Assembly: GCF_031598375.1 (NCBI RefSeq)
Contig: NZ_CP123872.1
Span: 1,717,001-1,781,000, forward strand
Length of the DNA: 64,000 nt
Source of the DNA: Temperatibacter marinus
Lineage (GTDB): Bacteria; Pseudomonadota; Alphaproteobacteria; Sphingomonadales; Kordiimonadaceae
Reading direction: 5' to 3'
Positions 1 to 10,211 of this stretch are shown here, in pieces. Both the position numbers and the translations under genes were made by a program. The stretch's first letter is position 1; the number at the start of each line of letters is the position of its first letter. Below the pieces are notes generated by a model, which was not told the origin of the DNA, ran no database searches, and saw only the letters and a list, made by a program, of their open reading frames with translations.

Positions 1-13
1 CTAAGGAGTGTAG

Positions 14-1432
<1,419 letters not shown>

Positions 1433-1449
1433 GGTAAGGGACGGACATC

Positions 1450-1857
1450 ATGACTGATACATTGCGCCTTGAAATTGTGTCGCCAGAGCGTCTTTTAAAA
1501 GACACAACAGCTGCACAGGTAGTGGTGCCAGGAACTGACGGTGATTTCGCTGTTCTCCCTGCCCATGCGCCTATGATGTCCACCATTCGTCCTGGTGTTA
1601 TTGAAATCTTCGCTGATGAAGCAGGGGACGCAGAGCGTCTGTTTGTTAAAGGCGGCCTTGCTCAAGTAAGCCCTGAAGGACTTACTCTGCTTGCTGAAGA
1701 AACAATTGATCTCGGTTCTGTTGATTCTTCTGACTTGGCACAGAAAATCGCTGCCGTTCGTGAAGACATTGAAGACGCAAAAGACGATGTAGAAAAGGCT
1801 GGATTCGAGAAGGATCTTGATTGGATGCTGGCTCTACAGGATGTGGTGGCTTCATAA
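1450..1857 (+). CDS. atpC: F1Fo ATP synthase subunit epsilon
   Basis: Epsilon subunit of the F1 central stalk, which couples rotation and inhibits ATP hydrolysis. It is 135 residues long. The N-terminal beta-sandwich is recognisable (LRLEIVSPERLL, VVVPGTDGDFAVLPAHAPM, LFVKGGLAQVSPEGLTLLAE), followed by the C-terminal helical part. It is the last gene of the atp operon, 17 bases after atpD, and a strong intrinsic terminator follows at 1881-1920. In many alphaproteobacteria atpC is next to rppH; here three minus-strand genes lie between them. Confidence 0.97.
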   Translation: MTDTLRLEIVSPERLLKDTTAAQVVVPGTDGDFAVLPAHAPMMSTIRPGVIEIFADEAGDAERLFVKGGLAQVSPEGLTLLAEETIDLGSVDSSDLAQKIAAVREDIEDAKDDVEKAGFEKDLDWMLALQDVVAS

Positions 1858-1880
1858 AGCCGACCTGAACATATAAAGAT

Positions 1881-1920
1881 AAAGGCCCTGCTCTTAATTG
1901 TGCGGGGCCTTTTCTATTTT
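1881..1920 (+). terminator. Terminator of the atp operon (bidirectional)
   Basis: Perfect 8-bp stem AAAGGCCC (1881-1888) / GGGCCTTT (1905-1912) followed by a T-rich run. It ends the atp operon. The opposite strand also carries a T-rich tract, so it can end the convergent AHSA1 gene whose stop lies at 1919. Confidence 0.9.
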
Positions 1921-2362
1921 AAGCTAAGAGCTCTTCTAGGTTCGTGAGACCGCCCATCCAGCCTTCGTGGTGCGCTTGACATCCATCGCTGAAGGAGCCT
2001 TGAACGAGGTCTAGTCGAGTGCCATTTTCAACAGCAGTAAATTTTAAATTTACAGTGGTTTCCTGACCACGTTGTCCATCCTCAAGCCACGCCCATGTGA
2101 ATTCTAACTCAATTGGACTGTTTATTTTGGTATAAACACCAGAGACTGTAAATTCTTCACCCTCATCATTCACCATCATTGTTTTCCATTTTCCGCCCAG
2201 CTTAGCATCTAACTCGCACAGTGGAACGGTCATGGAAGCAGGGCCCCACCATTGTTTCATTAATGAAGGTGTTATAAAGGCTTCGAATACACGGGCCGGT
2301 GATACTTTGAAGACTTTTGTAATTTCTAATACAGGGGTTGTTGTTAAATCGATCGCATTCAT
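1919..2362 (-). CDS. AHSA1/SRPBCC-family protein
   Basis: Predicted START-like (SRPBCC) hydrophobic-pocket protein of the AHSA1 (activator of Hsp90 ATPase homologue 1-like) group, 147 residues, cytoplasmic. Family hallmarks are the opening segment ITKVFKVSPARVFEAFITP, the MKQWWGPASMT loop, and the C-terminal DGCQAHHEGWMGGLTNLEELL. Ligand and exact role are unknown. A GAGGA Shine-Dalgarno precedes the ATG. It lies 31 bases after the ArsR-family gene on the same strand. ArsR-AHSA1 pairing is a common operon arrangement, in which the regulator probably controls both genes. Confidence 0.9.
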   Translation of the reverse strand: MNAIDLTTTPVLEITKVFKVSPARVFEAFITPSLMKQWWGPASMTVPLCELDAKLGGKWKTMMVNDEGEEFTVSGVYTKINSPIELEFTWAWLEDGQRGQETTVNLKFTAVENGTRLDLVQGSFSDGCQAHHEGWMGGLTNLEELLA

Positions 2363-2393
2363 TATTCGTTCCTCGCTTATTATGTAACTCGGG

Positions 2394-2720
2394 TTAATCT
2401 TTTTTTGTCTCTTGTTGAATAAGAAGATTTTCTAAGCGGTCAAAGCTAGACCGCCAAAATTCTCCATATGTTTCCAGCCAGTCAATGGCTGTTTTTAAGT
2501 TCTTTCCGTTAATTGAACAGTAGATGGTTTGGGCGTTTCTTTCGCGGTGTATTAGCTCTGCCTTTTCTAACACCTTAAGGTGTCTTGATATCGCTGGAGC
2601 ACTCATACTATGAGGGGCTGCAAGAGAGGCCACAGTATGCTTTCCGGACTGTAACTGCTCGAGAATAGCGCGTCTCGTTGGATCAGCTAGAGCTGAAAAG
2701 GTTGCTGAAAGTCTATCCAT
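2394..2720 (-). CDS. ArsR-family winged-helix transcriptional regulator
   Basis: A 108-residue ArsR/SmtB-type winged helix repressor. The signature is clear: LADPTRRAILEQLQSG, then the recognition helix region SMSAPAISRHLKVLEKAELI and the wing RERNAQTIYCSING. No metal-binding cysteines of the ArsR type are seen (there is only one Cys), so it probably belongs to the non-metal branch that pairs with AHSA1 proteins. First gene of a two-gene operon. A symmetric palindrome directly upstream (2732-2771) is a likely autoregulatory operator. Confidence 0.92.
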   Translation of the reverse strand: MDRLSATFSALADPTRRAILEQLQSGKHTVASLAAPHSMSAPAISRHLKVLEKAELIHRERNAQTIYCSINGKNLKTAIDWLETYGEFWRSSFDRLENLLIQQETKKD

Positions 2721-2731
2721 GTGCGTCTCTT

Positions 2732-2771
2732 CTATTTAACCAAATACTTAATTAACGTATGAGTTAAATAG
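2732..2771. promoter_or_regulatory. Nested palindrome, likely ArsR operator
   Basis: A perfect 9-bp inverted repeat, CTATTTAAC (2732-2740) and GTTAAATAG (2763-2771), shares its exact centre with an inner palindrome TTAATTAA (2748-2755). It lies 11-51 bases upstream of the ArsR-family start codon, where an autorepressor would bind. The sequence is direct; the binding role is inferred. Confidence 0.6.
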
Positions 2772-2817
2772 AAGGCATCTGTATAAAAGTCAACTACTAT
2801 TGTTTGAAAAGAAGTAT

Positions 2818-3282
2818 TTATTTATAGTGTACAACACCGATAATGTGAGCTAACTCGCCTGAGTGATCATCTGCAATTGGTAGACCAATGGTATGATATG
2901 TGTCATATGCATCATGGTGGGCTTCAAGCTTATCATAGGTGACTAGGACAGGCTTTTTATGTTCAATAATACAGGCGATACGTTGATTGAAAACGTCAGC
3001 ACCCGCCATGAGACGTACGGGTTTTCCAGAATTATCACGCTGATGAATTTCAGTGATGAATGTGCCATGTAAACGCATGATATGGTCACCGGACTCTAAA
3101 TCAAGTGTTATCAGGTAAATTTTATCTAAGTAGGAGACGTGGTCGGAAGGGTTTATTTCTGATTTTCGTGGGAATTTTCCATTCTTCCTGAATAAAGTAT
3201 GCCACCATCTATAGAGCGCCAGCCCATCTTCAAATGGGATATCTGCCTCTGAAAAATTCATGGTTGTCGCCCGCGGCATCAT
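2818..3282 (-). CDS. PAS_5-type PAS domain protein
   Basis: A 154-residue protein matching the PAS_5 pattern common in alphaproteobacteria: LYRWWHTLFRKNGKFPRKSEINPSDHVSYLDKIYLI has the family layout (YRYW, P.+.DIDP), then a PAS-like body (RLHGTFITEIHQRDNSGKPV) and a hydrophobic final strand ELAHIIGVVHY. There is no output domain. Its function is unknown; single-domain PAS_5 proteins are often annotated as sensors without evidence. Two adjacent ATGs lie at the 5' end, and a later in-frame ATG six codons on (MNFSEAD) is a possible alternative. It is transcribed alone, upstream of rppH. Confidence 0.75.
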   Translation of the reverse strand: MMPRATTMNFSEADIPFEDGLALYRWWHTLFRKNGKFPRKSEINPSDHVSYLDKIYLITLDLESGDHIMRLHGTFITEIHQRDNSGKPVRLMAGADVFNQRIACIIEHKKPVLVTYDKLEAHHDAYDTYHTIGLPIADDHSGELAHIIGVVHYK

Positions 3283-3396
3283 AAGTGATTTCCAATTGTA
3301 GTATTCAGATCATTTATAAAATAATGGTCACGATGAATACTAGGAACATCTCTCCCCACCGTCCGATATCAGAATAATGATTAAACTTAAAATACC

Positions 3397-3891
3397 TCAA
3401 GAAGGCAAGTAATTTCCGAATTGTTTACAGACGGAAAGATAGATCTCTCGCTTAAAGGGGACAATATCTTTTATGAGCCTCTGAGGAGATGTCCAGCGCC
3501 ACGCAGAAAACTCTGGATGGGGTTGGTCTATCGTAATCAATGAATCAGCTGCATCCAATCGATAAAGAAACCAGCGTTGCTTTTGTCCGCGAAATTTTCC
3601 TTTCCAAACTTTACCAGAAAGAACAAGCTCTTGTGGAAGATCGTAGGTCAGCCAATCTTTGGTTTGGTCGACGAGAGTGACATGTTCGGCTGCTATGCCA
3701 GTCTCTTCTTCGAGTTCTCTGGTAGCTGCACTCAAAGGGGTTTCATCTGGATCGATACCCCCTTGCGGCATTTGCCAAGCCCCAGGGGTGTCTATGCGCT
3801 CTCCTACCCAAATCTTACCGTCTGCATTGATAAGCATAACACCGACGCAAGGACGGTAGGGTAGATGGCTGGTTGATGAAGCGTTGTCCAT
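3397..3891 (-). CDS. rppH: RNA 5'-pyrophosphohydrolase
   Basis: Nudix hydrolase that removes pyrophosphate from 5' triphosphorylated mRNA and triggers decay; cytoplasmic. It is 164 residues. The complete Nudix box occupies residues 44-66 (G44, E50, R58-E59, E62-E63, G65), preceded by the RppH hallmark LPYRPCVGVMLIN and followed by the WRWTSPQRLI.DIVPFKREIY C-terminal segment. There is no strong Shine-Dalgarno before this ATG, but the domain needs essentially the whole frame. It is the last gene of the minus-strand block and starts 15 bases after the polysaccharide deacetylase-like gene. Confidence 0.95.
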   Translation of the reverse strand: MDNASSTSHLPYRPCVGVMLINADGKIWVGERIDTPGAWQMPQGGIDPDETPLSAATRELEEETGIAAEHVTLVDQTKDWLTYDLPQELVLSGKVWKGKFRGQKQRWFLYRLDAADSLITIDQPHPEFSAWRWTSPQRLIKDIVPFKREIYLSVCKQFGNYLPS

Positions 3892-3906
3892 GAGGGAAAA
3901 TAACTT

Positions 3907-4857
3907 TTACAAAGGCTGTTTAGATGCGATGGCTGAGACAGGTACGAGCAGGATGCCTTTGGCCCTCAATTCTTTCGCCCACGCAGAAACTTGACGCATC
4001 GTGACAAGCTTGCTGGAGCCGACTCCTAACGCAAAACCATTTGTCAGGGCTCTTTCTTCTAAATTGCGGAGCTTTGTTCTAATTTCGACAGGGTTTTTAT
4101 CATTATCAATTTCGATGTCTCTATAAGCCATTGGCACTTGTTCAGTCGCTGCTAGATTTGGCCCTTGTGTATAATTGGTTGTCTTAAGATCCAGATACAT
4201 CAACCCTCTTTTTTTGAGCTCATCGATTATGGGCCTCATGGCATTTCGCTGAGACGTGAATCGCGATCCATGTGTGCTCATAATGCCTACATACCCGCTC
4301 ATCTGCGACATAACAACACGCATGTTTCTCATATTATCTGCGGTGCTGTTTCCTGTAGTGAGGGCCAGATTTCCAGCGTCAGATTTTTCTGGGTCAAGTG
4401 GTTCCATTGGCAATTCGATGAAAACTTCATGCCCTTGTTCGCGGGCCAGTTCTGCCCATCTTGAGAGATCACTGGCATAGGGTGTAAAAGAAAGGCTGAC
4501 TTCTTTAGGTAATTCATTGATTGCGTATGTTATATCTCGTTGGCGCATACCCAATCGGTTAATCACAAGAGCAACTTTTGGAACATTGAGGGCTGAAGGT
4601 TGAACTTCAGCAGCATAGACATCAAAAGGACGTCTTCCATCTTCTGCGATCTTAGGCAGCAGGCTTCCGTCTTCATCTTCTTCTAAAAGTTCTGAGACAG
4701 CCTTAACGGCAAGTTTAGGCTTGGGTTTTTCTTTACTTGCGGCTTCAGCGTTTTTTACAGCCTCAGCGTCGTAACTCATTTCGGCCCAGAAATAAATACC
4801 ACCAAATATCAAAAAACTAGTAACCCATGCAAAGAGTATTATGCGTAGAGAAGACAT
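3907..4857 (-). CDS. Divergent polysaccharide deacetylase family protein (YibQ-like)
   Basis: A 316-residue member of the divergent polysaccharide deacetylase family (DUF610/YibQ). One N-terminal membrane segment (about residues 4-24, LRIILFAWVTSFLIFGGIYF) anchors a periplasmic domain with VALVINRLGMRQRDITYAI, SLSFTPYASDLSRWAE, EVFIELPMEP and GIMSTHGSRFTSQ. It normally sits with envC and ctpA in a cell-wall cluster, as here. The substrate has not been established for the family. An AAGGA ribosome site precedes the ATG. It is 53 bases downstream of ctpA and 15 bases upstream of rppH, probably the same transcript. Confidence 0.9.
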   Translation of the reverse strand: MSSLRIILFAWVTSFLIFGGIYFWAEMSYDAEAVKNAEAASKEKPKPKLAVKAVSELLEEDEDGSLLPKIAEDGRRPFDVYAAEVQPSALNVPKVALVINRLGMRQRDITYAINELPKEVSLSFTPYASDLSRWAELAREQGHEVFIELPMEPLDPEKSDAGNLALTTGNSTADNMRNMRVVMSQMSGYVGIMSTHGSRFTSQRNAMRPIIDELKKRGLMYLDLKTTNYTQGPNLAATEQVPMAYRDIEIDNDKNPVEIRTKLRNLEERALTNGFALGVGSSKLVTMRQVSAWAKELRAKGILLVPVSAIASKQPL

Positions 4858-4910
4858 GCTTATCCTTTGTTGTCAGATGACAGAATATCCCTAGAGTACT
4901 CTAGGAGACC

Positions 4911-6329
4911 CTATTTATTCAAGGATTTCTTCTGCTCAACATTTTTATCGGGCAGTTCAGCTTTGGCAACAGTTTGCTCAGGGGCTGGCTCATAGAGGCC
5001 TTTTAAGAGTCGAATAGCATATTTCAACTGTATGTCTTCTTGTGCAGGCTCAATCTTAGCATCTTTATCAAAGGTCATTTCTTCTAACTCGCCAGAGCGG
5101 TCATAGGCATCTGAATCATTTGAAATTGTATTTCTTAGATCAGCTTCACGGCGCATTTTATATCGCTGTTCTGCTGGGAAGAGAACTTCAATGTCAGGCT
5201 CGATACCGCGCCCTTGAATGCTGTTGCCACTCGGTGTGTAATAGCGTGCAGTCGTTAGTCTCAAAGCGCGATTAAAGATTTTATACTGACTCTGTACTGT
5301 GCCTTTCCCAAAGCTTCTATCTCCCAGGATAATAGCTCTGCGATGATCTTGAAGGGCGCCGGCAACGATTTCACTGGCAGAAGCACTTCCAGCATTTGTG
5401 AGGACAACCATTGGAAGGCCATTCACCAAATCACCTTCAACGGGATCACAGTATTTTCCTGGCATGCAATAGCCACTGTAATCGGCAAACCACGTTTCAT
5501 TGTCTGTGCGGTGTCGCCCGCGGGTTGAGACAATCTCACCCTGTTCGAGAAAAGTATCAGATACTTTAATGGCTTGAGATAATAAACCTCCGGGATTATT
5601 GCGGAGATCTAGGACAACGCCTTGCATTTTATCGCCGAGTTCAGCATGAAGTGCATCAATTGATTTCTTCAGGCTAGGCCATGTCTGCATATTGAAAGTT
5701 GAAATGCGAATATAGCCGATCGTATCGTCTTCAACTCTGTGGCGAGCACTGCGTATTTTGATATTGTCACGAACAATCTTTACATCAAAGGGGTCCTCTA
5801 CACCTACACGAACAATCGTAATATTAATAGGTTCACCCACGGCGCCGCGCATTTTACTAATGGCATAATCAAGCCCTTTCCCCAAAATGTCTTCACCGTT
5901 AATATGTGTGATATAATCATTTGATTTAATGCCAGCACGCTGTGCAGGCGTGTCATCAATAGGGGAAACAACTTTTACCACATCTTTTTCTTCAGACACT
6001 TCTATGCCTAAGCCGCCGTATTCACCACGGACTTGCATTTGGACATTCTTAAGGTTATCCATATTGATATAATTTGAATGGGGATCCAAAGATTTAAGCA
6101 TGGCTTGAATGGCAGATTCTAAAGCTTTTTTGTCATCGATATCAGCGTCGACATAATCTTCACGCATATGCTTTAGAACCCGAATAAGAACATCAAGCTC
6201 TGTGTAGAGTTCTTCACCTTTAAGCCGTTTACCATCTGCCTGGAGGGGGCTTGCCAGCATGGTGGTTCCCAAAGTCGCAGCGATTAATGCAGATTTTATA
6301 AGTGTAAATGGCTTTTTAAGTGTCATCAT
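4911..6329 (-). CDS. ctpA: S41-family carboxy-terminal processing peptidase
   Basis: Periplasmic tail-specific serine protease. At 472 residues it has the usual length for proteobacterial CtpA. The order is signal peptide (about 1-31), N-terminal helical part, PDZ domain (about 100-190, GGLGIEVSEEKD ... GIKSNDYITHINGE), then the S41 catalytic domain with DLRNNPGGLL, TNAGSASASE (Ser317 proposed nucleophile) and FGKGTVQ (Lys342 general base, 25 residues later as in Prc). In related bacteria it works with EnvC-type factors in cell-wall remodelling. Here it is separated from envC by purU. Two consecutive ATGs could serve as start. Confidence 0.95.
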   Translation of the reverse strand: MMTLKKPFTLIKSALIAATLGTTMLASPLQADGKRLKGEELYTELDVLIRVLKHMREDYVDADIDDKKALESAIQAMLKSLDPHSNYINMDNLKNVQMQVRGEYGGLGIEVSEEKDVVKVVSPIDDTPAQRAGIKSNDYITHINGEDILGKGLDYAISKMRGAVGEPINITIVRVGVEDPFDVKIVRDNIKIRSARHRVEDDTIGYIRISTFNMQTWPSLKKSIDALHAELGDKMQGVVLDLRNNPGGLLSQAIKVSDTFLEQGEIVSTRGRHRTDNETWFADYSGYCMPGKYCDPVEGDLVNGLPMVVLTNAGSASASEIVAGALQDHRRAIILGDRSFGKGTVQSQYKIFNRALRLTTARYYTPSGNSIQGRGIEPDIEVLFPAEQRYKMRREADLRNTISNDSDAYDRSGELEEMTFDKDAKIEPAQEDIQLKYAIRLLKGLYEPAPEQTVAKAELPDKNVEQKKSLNK

Positions 6330-6474
6330 ATCTTTCCCGTCATCTATTGGCAGTAGAGCCTGTCTTTTATGGACTCTCTTTATACACTTCTATCATGGCA
6401 TGAAGGGGGCAGGCCTTCCACTCTAAAATGTATATATTCAGTCTTTCGTTTATTCTGATGAGGAAAAAATCATT

Positions 6475-7338
6475 TTATTGGAAGACAACAGTCCGTTTTC
6501 CGGAAAGTAATACTCGTCTTTCCGCATGCCAGCGTACAGCACGGTTCAACGCAATGGATTCGGTATCTCGTCCAATATTCATAAATTCTTCAACAGAAAC
6601 AGAGTGATCAACGCGCTCAATGGATTGCTCAATAATTGGACCTTCATCTAAATCTGTTGTGACATAATGTGCCGTCGCTCCAATAATTTTCACCCCTTTT
6701 TCATGGGCTTGGCTATAGGGTTTTGCCCCTTTGAAACTGGGAAGGAAAGAGTGGTGGATATTGATGGCTTTTCCATTGAACTCAGCGCACATTTCTTTCG
6801 ATAAGATTTGCATATAGCGAGCAAGTATTAAGAGCTCAGCCTCTGAATTTTCAACGATCGCTCGAATTTGAGCTTCTTGTTCTTGTTTTTTCCCTTTTTC
6901 CATTGGCACGTAGTGGAAAGGAATATCTGCCCATTCTACAAAACTTCTCCAAGTCTCATGGTTAGAAACCACAGCACATATTTCGATGGGCAGAGCTCCA
7001 GACTGTGTTCTTAGGATGAGATCTTGTAGACAGTGCCCAAATTTGGAGACAGCAATCACAACCTTCATTGGATGACTGACATCATAGACATTCAAAGTGC
7101 CCTTGAATTTCTTTTCAAGGTATTTCCCTTTTTCGCGCCATTCATCTATGGTTTTTACAGTACCAAGTTCCTTAAATGAAAACCTAAGAAGCGCTTCTCC
7201 CGTTTGGGTTTCTGTATGATGATTTGCCTCTGTAATGTTCACATTTTCCTGAGCAAGAAAAGTTGAAATTTCTGCAACGAGTCCTGAACTATCTGGACAG
7301 GTGAAAGTGATGACGCGGTTTGTATCGAGGGTTTGCAT
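6475..7338 (-). CDS. purU: Formyltetrahydrofolate deformylase
   Basis: Hydrolyses 10-formyl-THF to formate and THF, feeding formate to PurT and balancing one-carbon pools. It is 287 residues. The N-terminal ACT domain (VITFTCPDSSGLVAEISTFLA, residues about 8-80) is followed by a formyltransferase-like catalytic domain with the His/Asn/Asp core: INIHHSFLPSFKGAKPYSQAH and GATAHYVTTDLDEGPIIEQ. It sits 20 bases after envC and 145 bases before ctpA, on the same strand. That is an unusual place, since envC and ctpA are normally adjacent in alphaproteobacteria. The call is firm. Confidence 0.96.
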   Translation of the reverse strand: MQTLDTNRVITFTCPDSSGLVAEISTFLAQENVNITEANHHTETQTGEALLRFSFKELGTVKTIDEWREKGKYLEKKFKGTLNVYDVSHPMKVVIAVSKFGHCLQDLILRTQSGALPIEICAVVSNHETWRSFVEWADIPFHYVPMEKGKKQEQEAQIRAIVENSEAELLILARYMQILSKEMCAEFNGKAINIHHSFLPSFKGAKPYSQAHEKGVKIIGATAHYVTTDLDEGPIIEQSIERVDHSVSVEEFMNIGRDTESIALNRAVRWHAERRVLLSGKRTVVFQ

Positions 7339-7358
7339 ATACCTAAGCCTATATTTGT

Positions 7359-8651
7359 TTAATTACTTTTTAACCATGGAAGAGGGTTGAAGGGGCCATC
7401 CTTTCCTCTTAGTTCGAAATAGAGTTGACTGGTGCGACTTGCCCCCCCAGCGACTTGCCCTACAGGTTCGCCAAGCAATACCCATTGATTGAGGGCGGTA
7501 TAGAGCGTGCTAATGCCGGCCAACAGGCCGTGATAGCCATCTTTATGAGCGATTATAACAAGCTGTCCATATTCTCTGAAAGGGCCAGCATAGACTACGC
7601 GCCCTTCAAAGGGTGAAATTACCTGTGAACCAGATCTGACACTAAGGCGAATCCCTTTCGCCCTTCCCACGCCGTCCCGTTGCCCGTATTTTAAAATCAG
7701 CTTACCATAAGAAGGATAGGGCATCTTTCCTCGAAGAGATCTGAAGCTGACACCAGACGGTGTAGGGGCAACTGTTTGCGGTTGAACAGCGGGGTTATTT
7801 TGTCGCCGCTCTGCCGCCGCTCGAGCTTCCGAAGCACGTTTTAGACGGGCTTGTCTCGCTTGGAATCGTTTACTCTCTTCTTCTAATTTTTGCAATAAAT
7901 CGCGGGTGTCACGGCTGCTTCTCACAAGTCTTGATATGCGCAAGCTTTCGCCTCTTGCTGCAGCGCGTGCGTCTGTTTCTTCAATCTCTCGTCGTGCGAC
8001 TAAATTTTTTAATATCACTTGTTGTTGGGCAAGGTCAGATAAGTTTGTTTTTAATGAAAATCGCTTGTCAGAAAGCTCAGTATACAGATCCGCCAGATAG
8101 CTAATATCACGTTTTAAGGCAGCAGCTTTAATATCAATATGAGGCAATAGTGTTGAGAGTAGTGAAGCAGATCGAGCCGTATCTAAGGCCTCTCCAGGTT
8201 TTAGCAGACTTGCCGCAGCCGGGCGTCTTCCCATACGTTGGAGTGCAGCAATCAATTCAACCATACTGTCTTTATTGTTTAACAGCTCATCTCTCTTTTC
8301 GTTGGTCAATTCTTGTAACTTTCCAATGCGACTGTCTAATAGGAAAATACTTTGTTCTGTGCTTTGCAATTTCCGACCAATGGAGACCATTTGAACTTGC
8401 AGAGATTGCCGTTCCTTTAAGGCTTCTGCGGCCTTCTGCTCCAGTTGTTTTTTGCTGGCTTCTCGTTTGTCTATCTCAGTTTCTAGCTTCTTGAGTTGTT
8501 CTTTGGTCTGCGATGCATCCTGTACGTCTTTTGCCAAAGCTTCAGCGTGAGCTTGGAGAGGCGCCGTCAACGCCTGCGTAAAGATCAATGTTGAAACCAG
8601 GGAAGCTTTCAATTTCTGCGATCGTGATATGGGAGGGGAATGAACCATCAT
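7359..8651 (-). CDS. envC: EnvC-like murein hydrolase activator, degenerate M23/LytM
   Basis: A 430-residue exported protein. The N-terminal signal/anchor (about 15-36) is followed by long coiled coils (about 40-290, rich in K, E, Q, R and L, e.g. QTKEQLKKLETEIDKREAS), a basic/Pro-rich linker, and a C-terminal LytM fold (about 305-425). The metal ligands of an active M23 endopeptidase are missing: the ends read KGIRLSVRSG and SQLYFELRGKDGPFNPLPWL, as in EnvC. It should therefore act as an amidase activator rather than an enzyme. It lies 3 bases after gpmI and 20 bases before purU. Confidence 0.9.
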   Translation of the reverse strand: MMVHSPPISRSQKLKASLVSTLIFTQALTAPLQAHAEALAKDVQDASQTKEQLKKLETEIDKREASKKQLEQKAAEALKERQSLQVQMVSIGRKLQSTEQSIFLLDSRIGKLQELTNEKRDELLNNKDSMVELIAALQRMGRRPAAASLLKPGEALDTARSASLLSTLLPHIDIKAAALKRDISYLADLYTELSDKRFSLKTNLSDLAQQQVILKNLVARREIEETDARAAARGESLRISRLVRSSRDTRDLLQKLEEESKRFQARQARLKRASEARAAAERRQNNPAVQPQTVAPTPSGVSFRSLRGKMPYPSYGKLILKYGQRDGVGRAKGIRLSVRSGSQVISPFEGRVVYAGPFREYGQLVIIAHKDGYHGLLAGISTLYTALNQWVLLGEPVGQVAGGASRTSQLYFELRGKDGPFNPLPWLKSN

Positions 8652-8654
8652 ACG

Positions 8655-10184
8655 TTATGCCAGTAAGGAAGTCCCAGTCATATCTTTAGGTTGCTCAATG
8701 CCGACTAATTCTAAAATTGTGGGTGCAATGTCAGAAAGCGCACCGTCCTGAAGATTTCTATCAAGCCCTAGAGCGACAAGCGGTACGTCGAAACTCGTAT
8801 GGGCAGTATGAGGGGCACCCGTCTCTTGGTTTTTCATGAGCTCCACATTGCCATGATCTGCGGTGATGAGCAATTGGCCGCCGGCTGCTGTGACAGCTTC
8901 TTCAACGCGACCCAAGCTTTTGTCAACAGCCTCAACGGCTGCGATTGCAGCACTTAATACACCTGTATGACCAACCATATCAGGGTTGGCATAGTTGACA
9001 ATGATCGTACTATACTTCCCACTTGAAATGGCTTTCACTAAATTGTCAGTTAATTCAGGTGCGGACATTTCTGGTTGGAGATCATAGGTCGCGACATCTG
9101 GAGAGGGGATTAAAATCCGATCTTCGCCGTTGAAAATATCTTCTTTACCCCCGTTGAAGAAGAAGGTTACATGGGCATATTTTTCTGTTTCTGCAATGCG
9201 GAGTTGCTTCATACCTGCATTTGAAATGATTTCACCTAGGCTATTATTGATTTCTGGGCTCGGAAAAACAGTCGTCATGAATTGAGCTAAGTGGCTTGAA
9301 TATTCTACCATGCCAGTTCGAGAAACGAGAGTTGATGCAATAGAATCTAAAGGAAAGCCATTAAAGTCCGGATCGACAAAGCAAGCTAAAATTTCACGCG
9401 CTCTATCGGCACGGAAGTTGGCCATCAGCAGGCCGTCGCCAGGCTTCATCCCTTCATAATCACCTATAACTGTGGCAGGGACAAATTCATCGAATTTTTC
9501 TTCTGCATAGGCTTTCTCAAGTGCTTCTGATGCTGAGGCGGCAGTTGCTTGCCCTTTTGCTTCTGCAATAGCACGATAGGCTGTTTCGACACGATCCCAT
9601 CGCTCATCCCGATCCATGGCATAATAGCGCCCTGTCATTGTTGCGATTGAGATCTCTTCTAAAGCATGAATTGCTTCTTCAAAGCGAGAGAGAAAGTCAG
9701 AGGCACTCTTTGGCGGGGTGTCTCTGCCATCCAGAAAAGCATGGATGGCAACTGGAATGCCTGCATCGCTGAAAATTTTCGCCAGAGCGACTATATGGTC
9801 TTGATGACTATGCACACCGCCAGGCGATAACAGACCCATCAGGTGGCATGTGCCGCCTGAAGTTTTTAGTGCATGAATATGCGCTTGAATTTCTTCCTCA
9901 TGCACTAACATATTATTTGAAATAGAGTCATCAATTCGAGGCAGATCTTGTAGAACAACACGGCCAGACCCAATATTCATATGCCCGACTTCGCTATTGC
10001 CCATCTGTCCTTCAGGAAGTCCCACAGCAAGCCCACTAGTTTTAAGCCAGCACCGATTGCCCTGTTCCCAGAATTTGGTGTAGTTTGGTAGGGTCGCCAG
10101 CTTAATAGCATTATCAACGCTGTCTTCTCTATATCCCCATCCATCAAGAATGCATAATACTACAGGTGCGTTACTCATTGTCAT
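8655..10184 (-). CDS. gpmI: 2,3-bisphosphoglycerate-independent phosphoglycerate mutase
   Basis: Glycolytic/gluconeogenic interconversion of 3- and 2-phosphoglycerate using two Mn ions; cytoplasmic. It is 509 residues, the normal length. The alkaline-phosphatase-superfamily core shows VVLCILDGWGYRE at the N-terminus, the phosphoserine site MGNSEVGHMNIGSGR with Ser64, then HAFLDGRDTPPKSA, NFRADRAREI, HVTFFFNGG, and C-terminal LLITADHGNVE and GAPHTAHTSFDVPL metal ligands. It lies 27 bases downstream of rlmH and 3 bases upstream of envC, so it is co-transcribed with them. Start could be codon 1 or codon 3 (both ATG). Confidence 0.98.
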   Translation of the reverse strand: MTMSNAPVVLCILDGWGYREDSVDNAIKLATLPNYTKFWEQGNRCWLKTSGLAVGLPEGQMGNSEVGHMNIGSGRVVLQDLPRIDDSISNNMLVHEEEIQAHIHALKTSGGTCHLMGLLSPGGVHSHQDHIVALAKIFSDAGIPVAIHAFLDGRDTPPKSASDFLSRFEEAIHALEEISIATMTGRYYAMDRDERWDRVETAYRAIAEAKGQATAASASEALEKAYAEEKFDEFVPATVIGDYEGMKPGDGLLMANFRADRAREILACFVDPDFNGFPLDSIASTLVSRTGMVEYSSHLAQFMTTVFPSPEINNSLGEIISNAGMKQLRIAETEKYAHVTFFFNGGKEDIFNGEDRILIPSPDVATYDLQPEMSAPELTDNLVKAISSGKYSTIIVNYANPDMVGHTGVLSAAIAAVEAVDKSLGRVEEAVTAAGGQLLITADHGNVELMKNQETGAPHTAHTSFDVPLVALGLDRNLQDGALSDIAPTILELVGIEQPKDMTGTSLLA

Positions 10185-10211
10185 TTTCTAAACTCTCGTT
10201 TTATATATGGA

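Noticed and set aside
8150-8494. Open frame of 114 codons opposite envC
   Set aside because: Falls wholly inside a well-supported coiled-coil gene on the other strand, with no domain or ribosome site.
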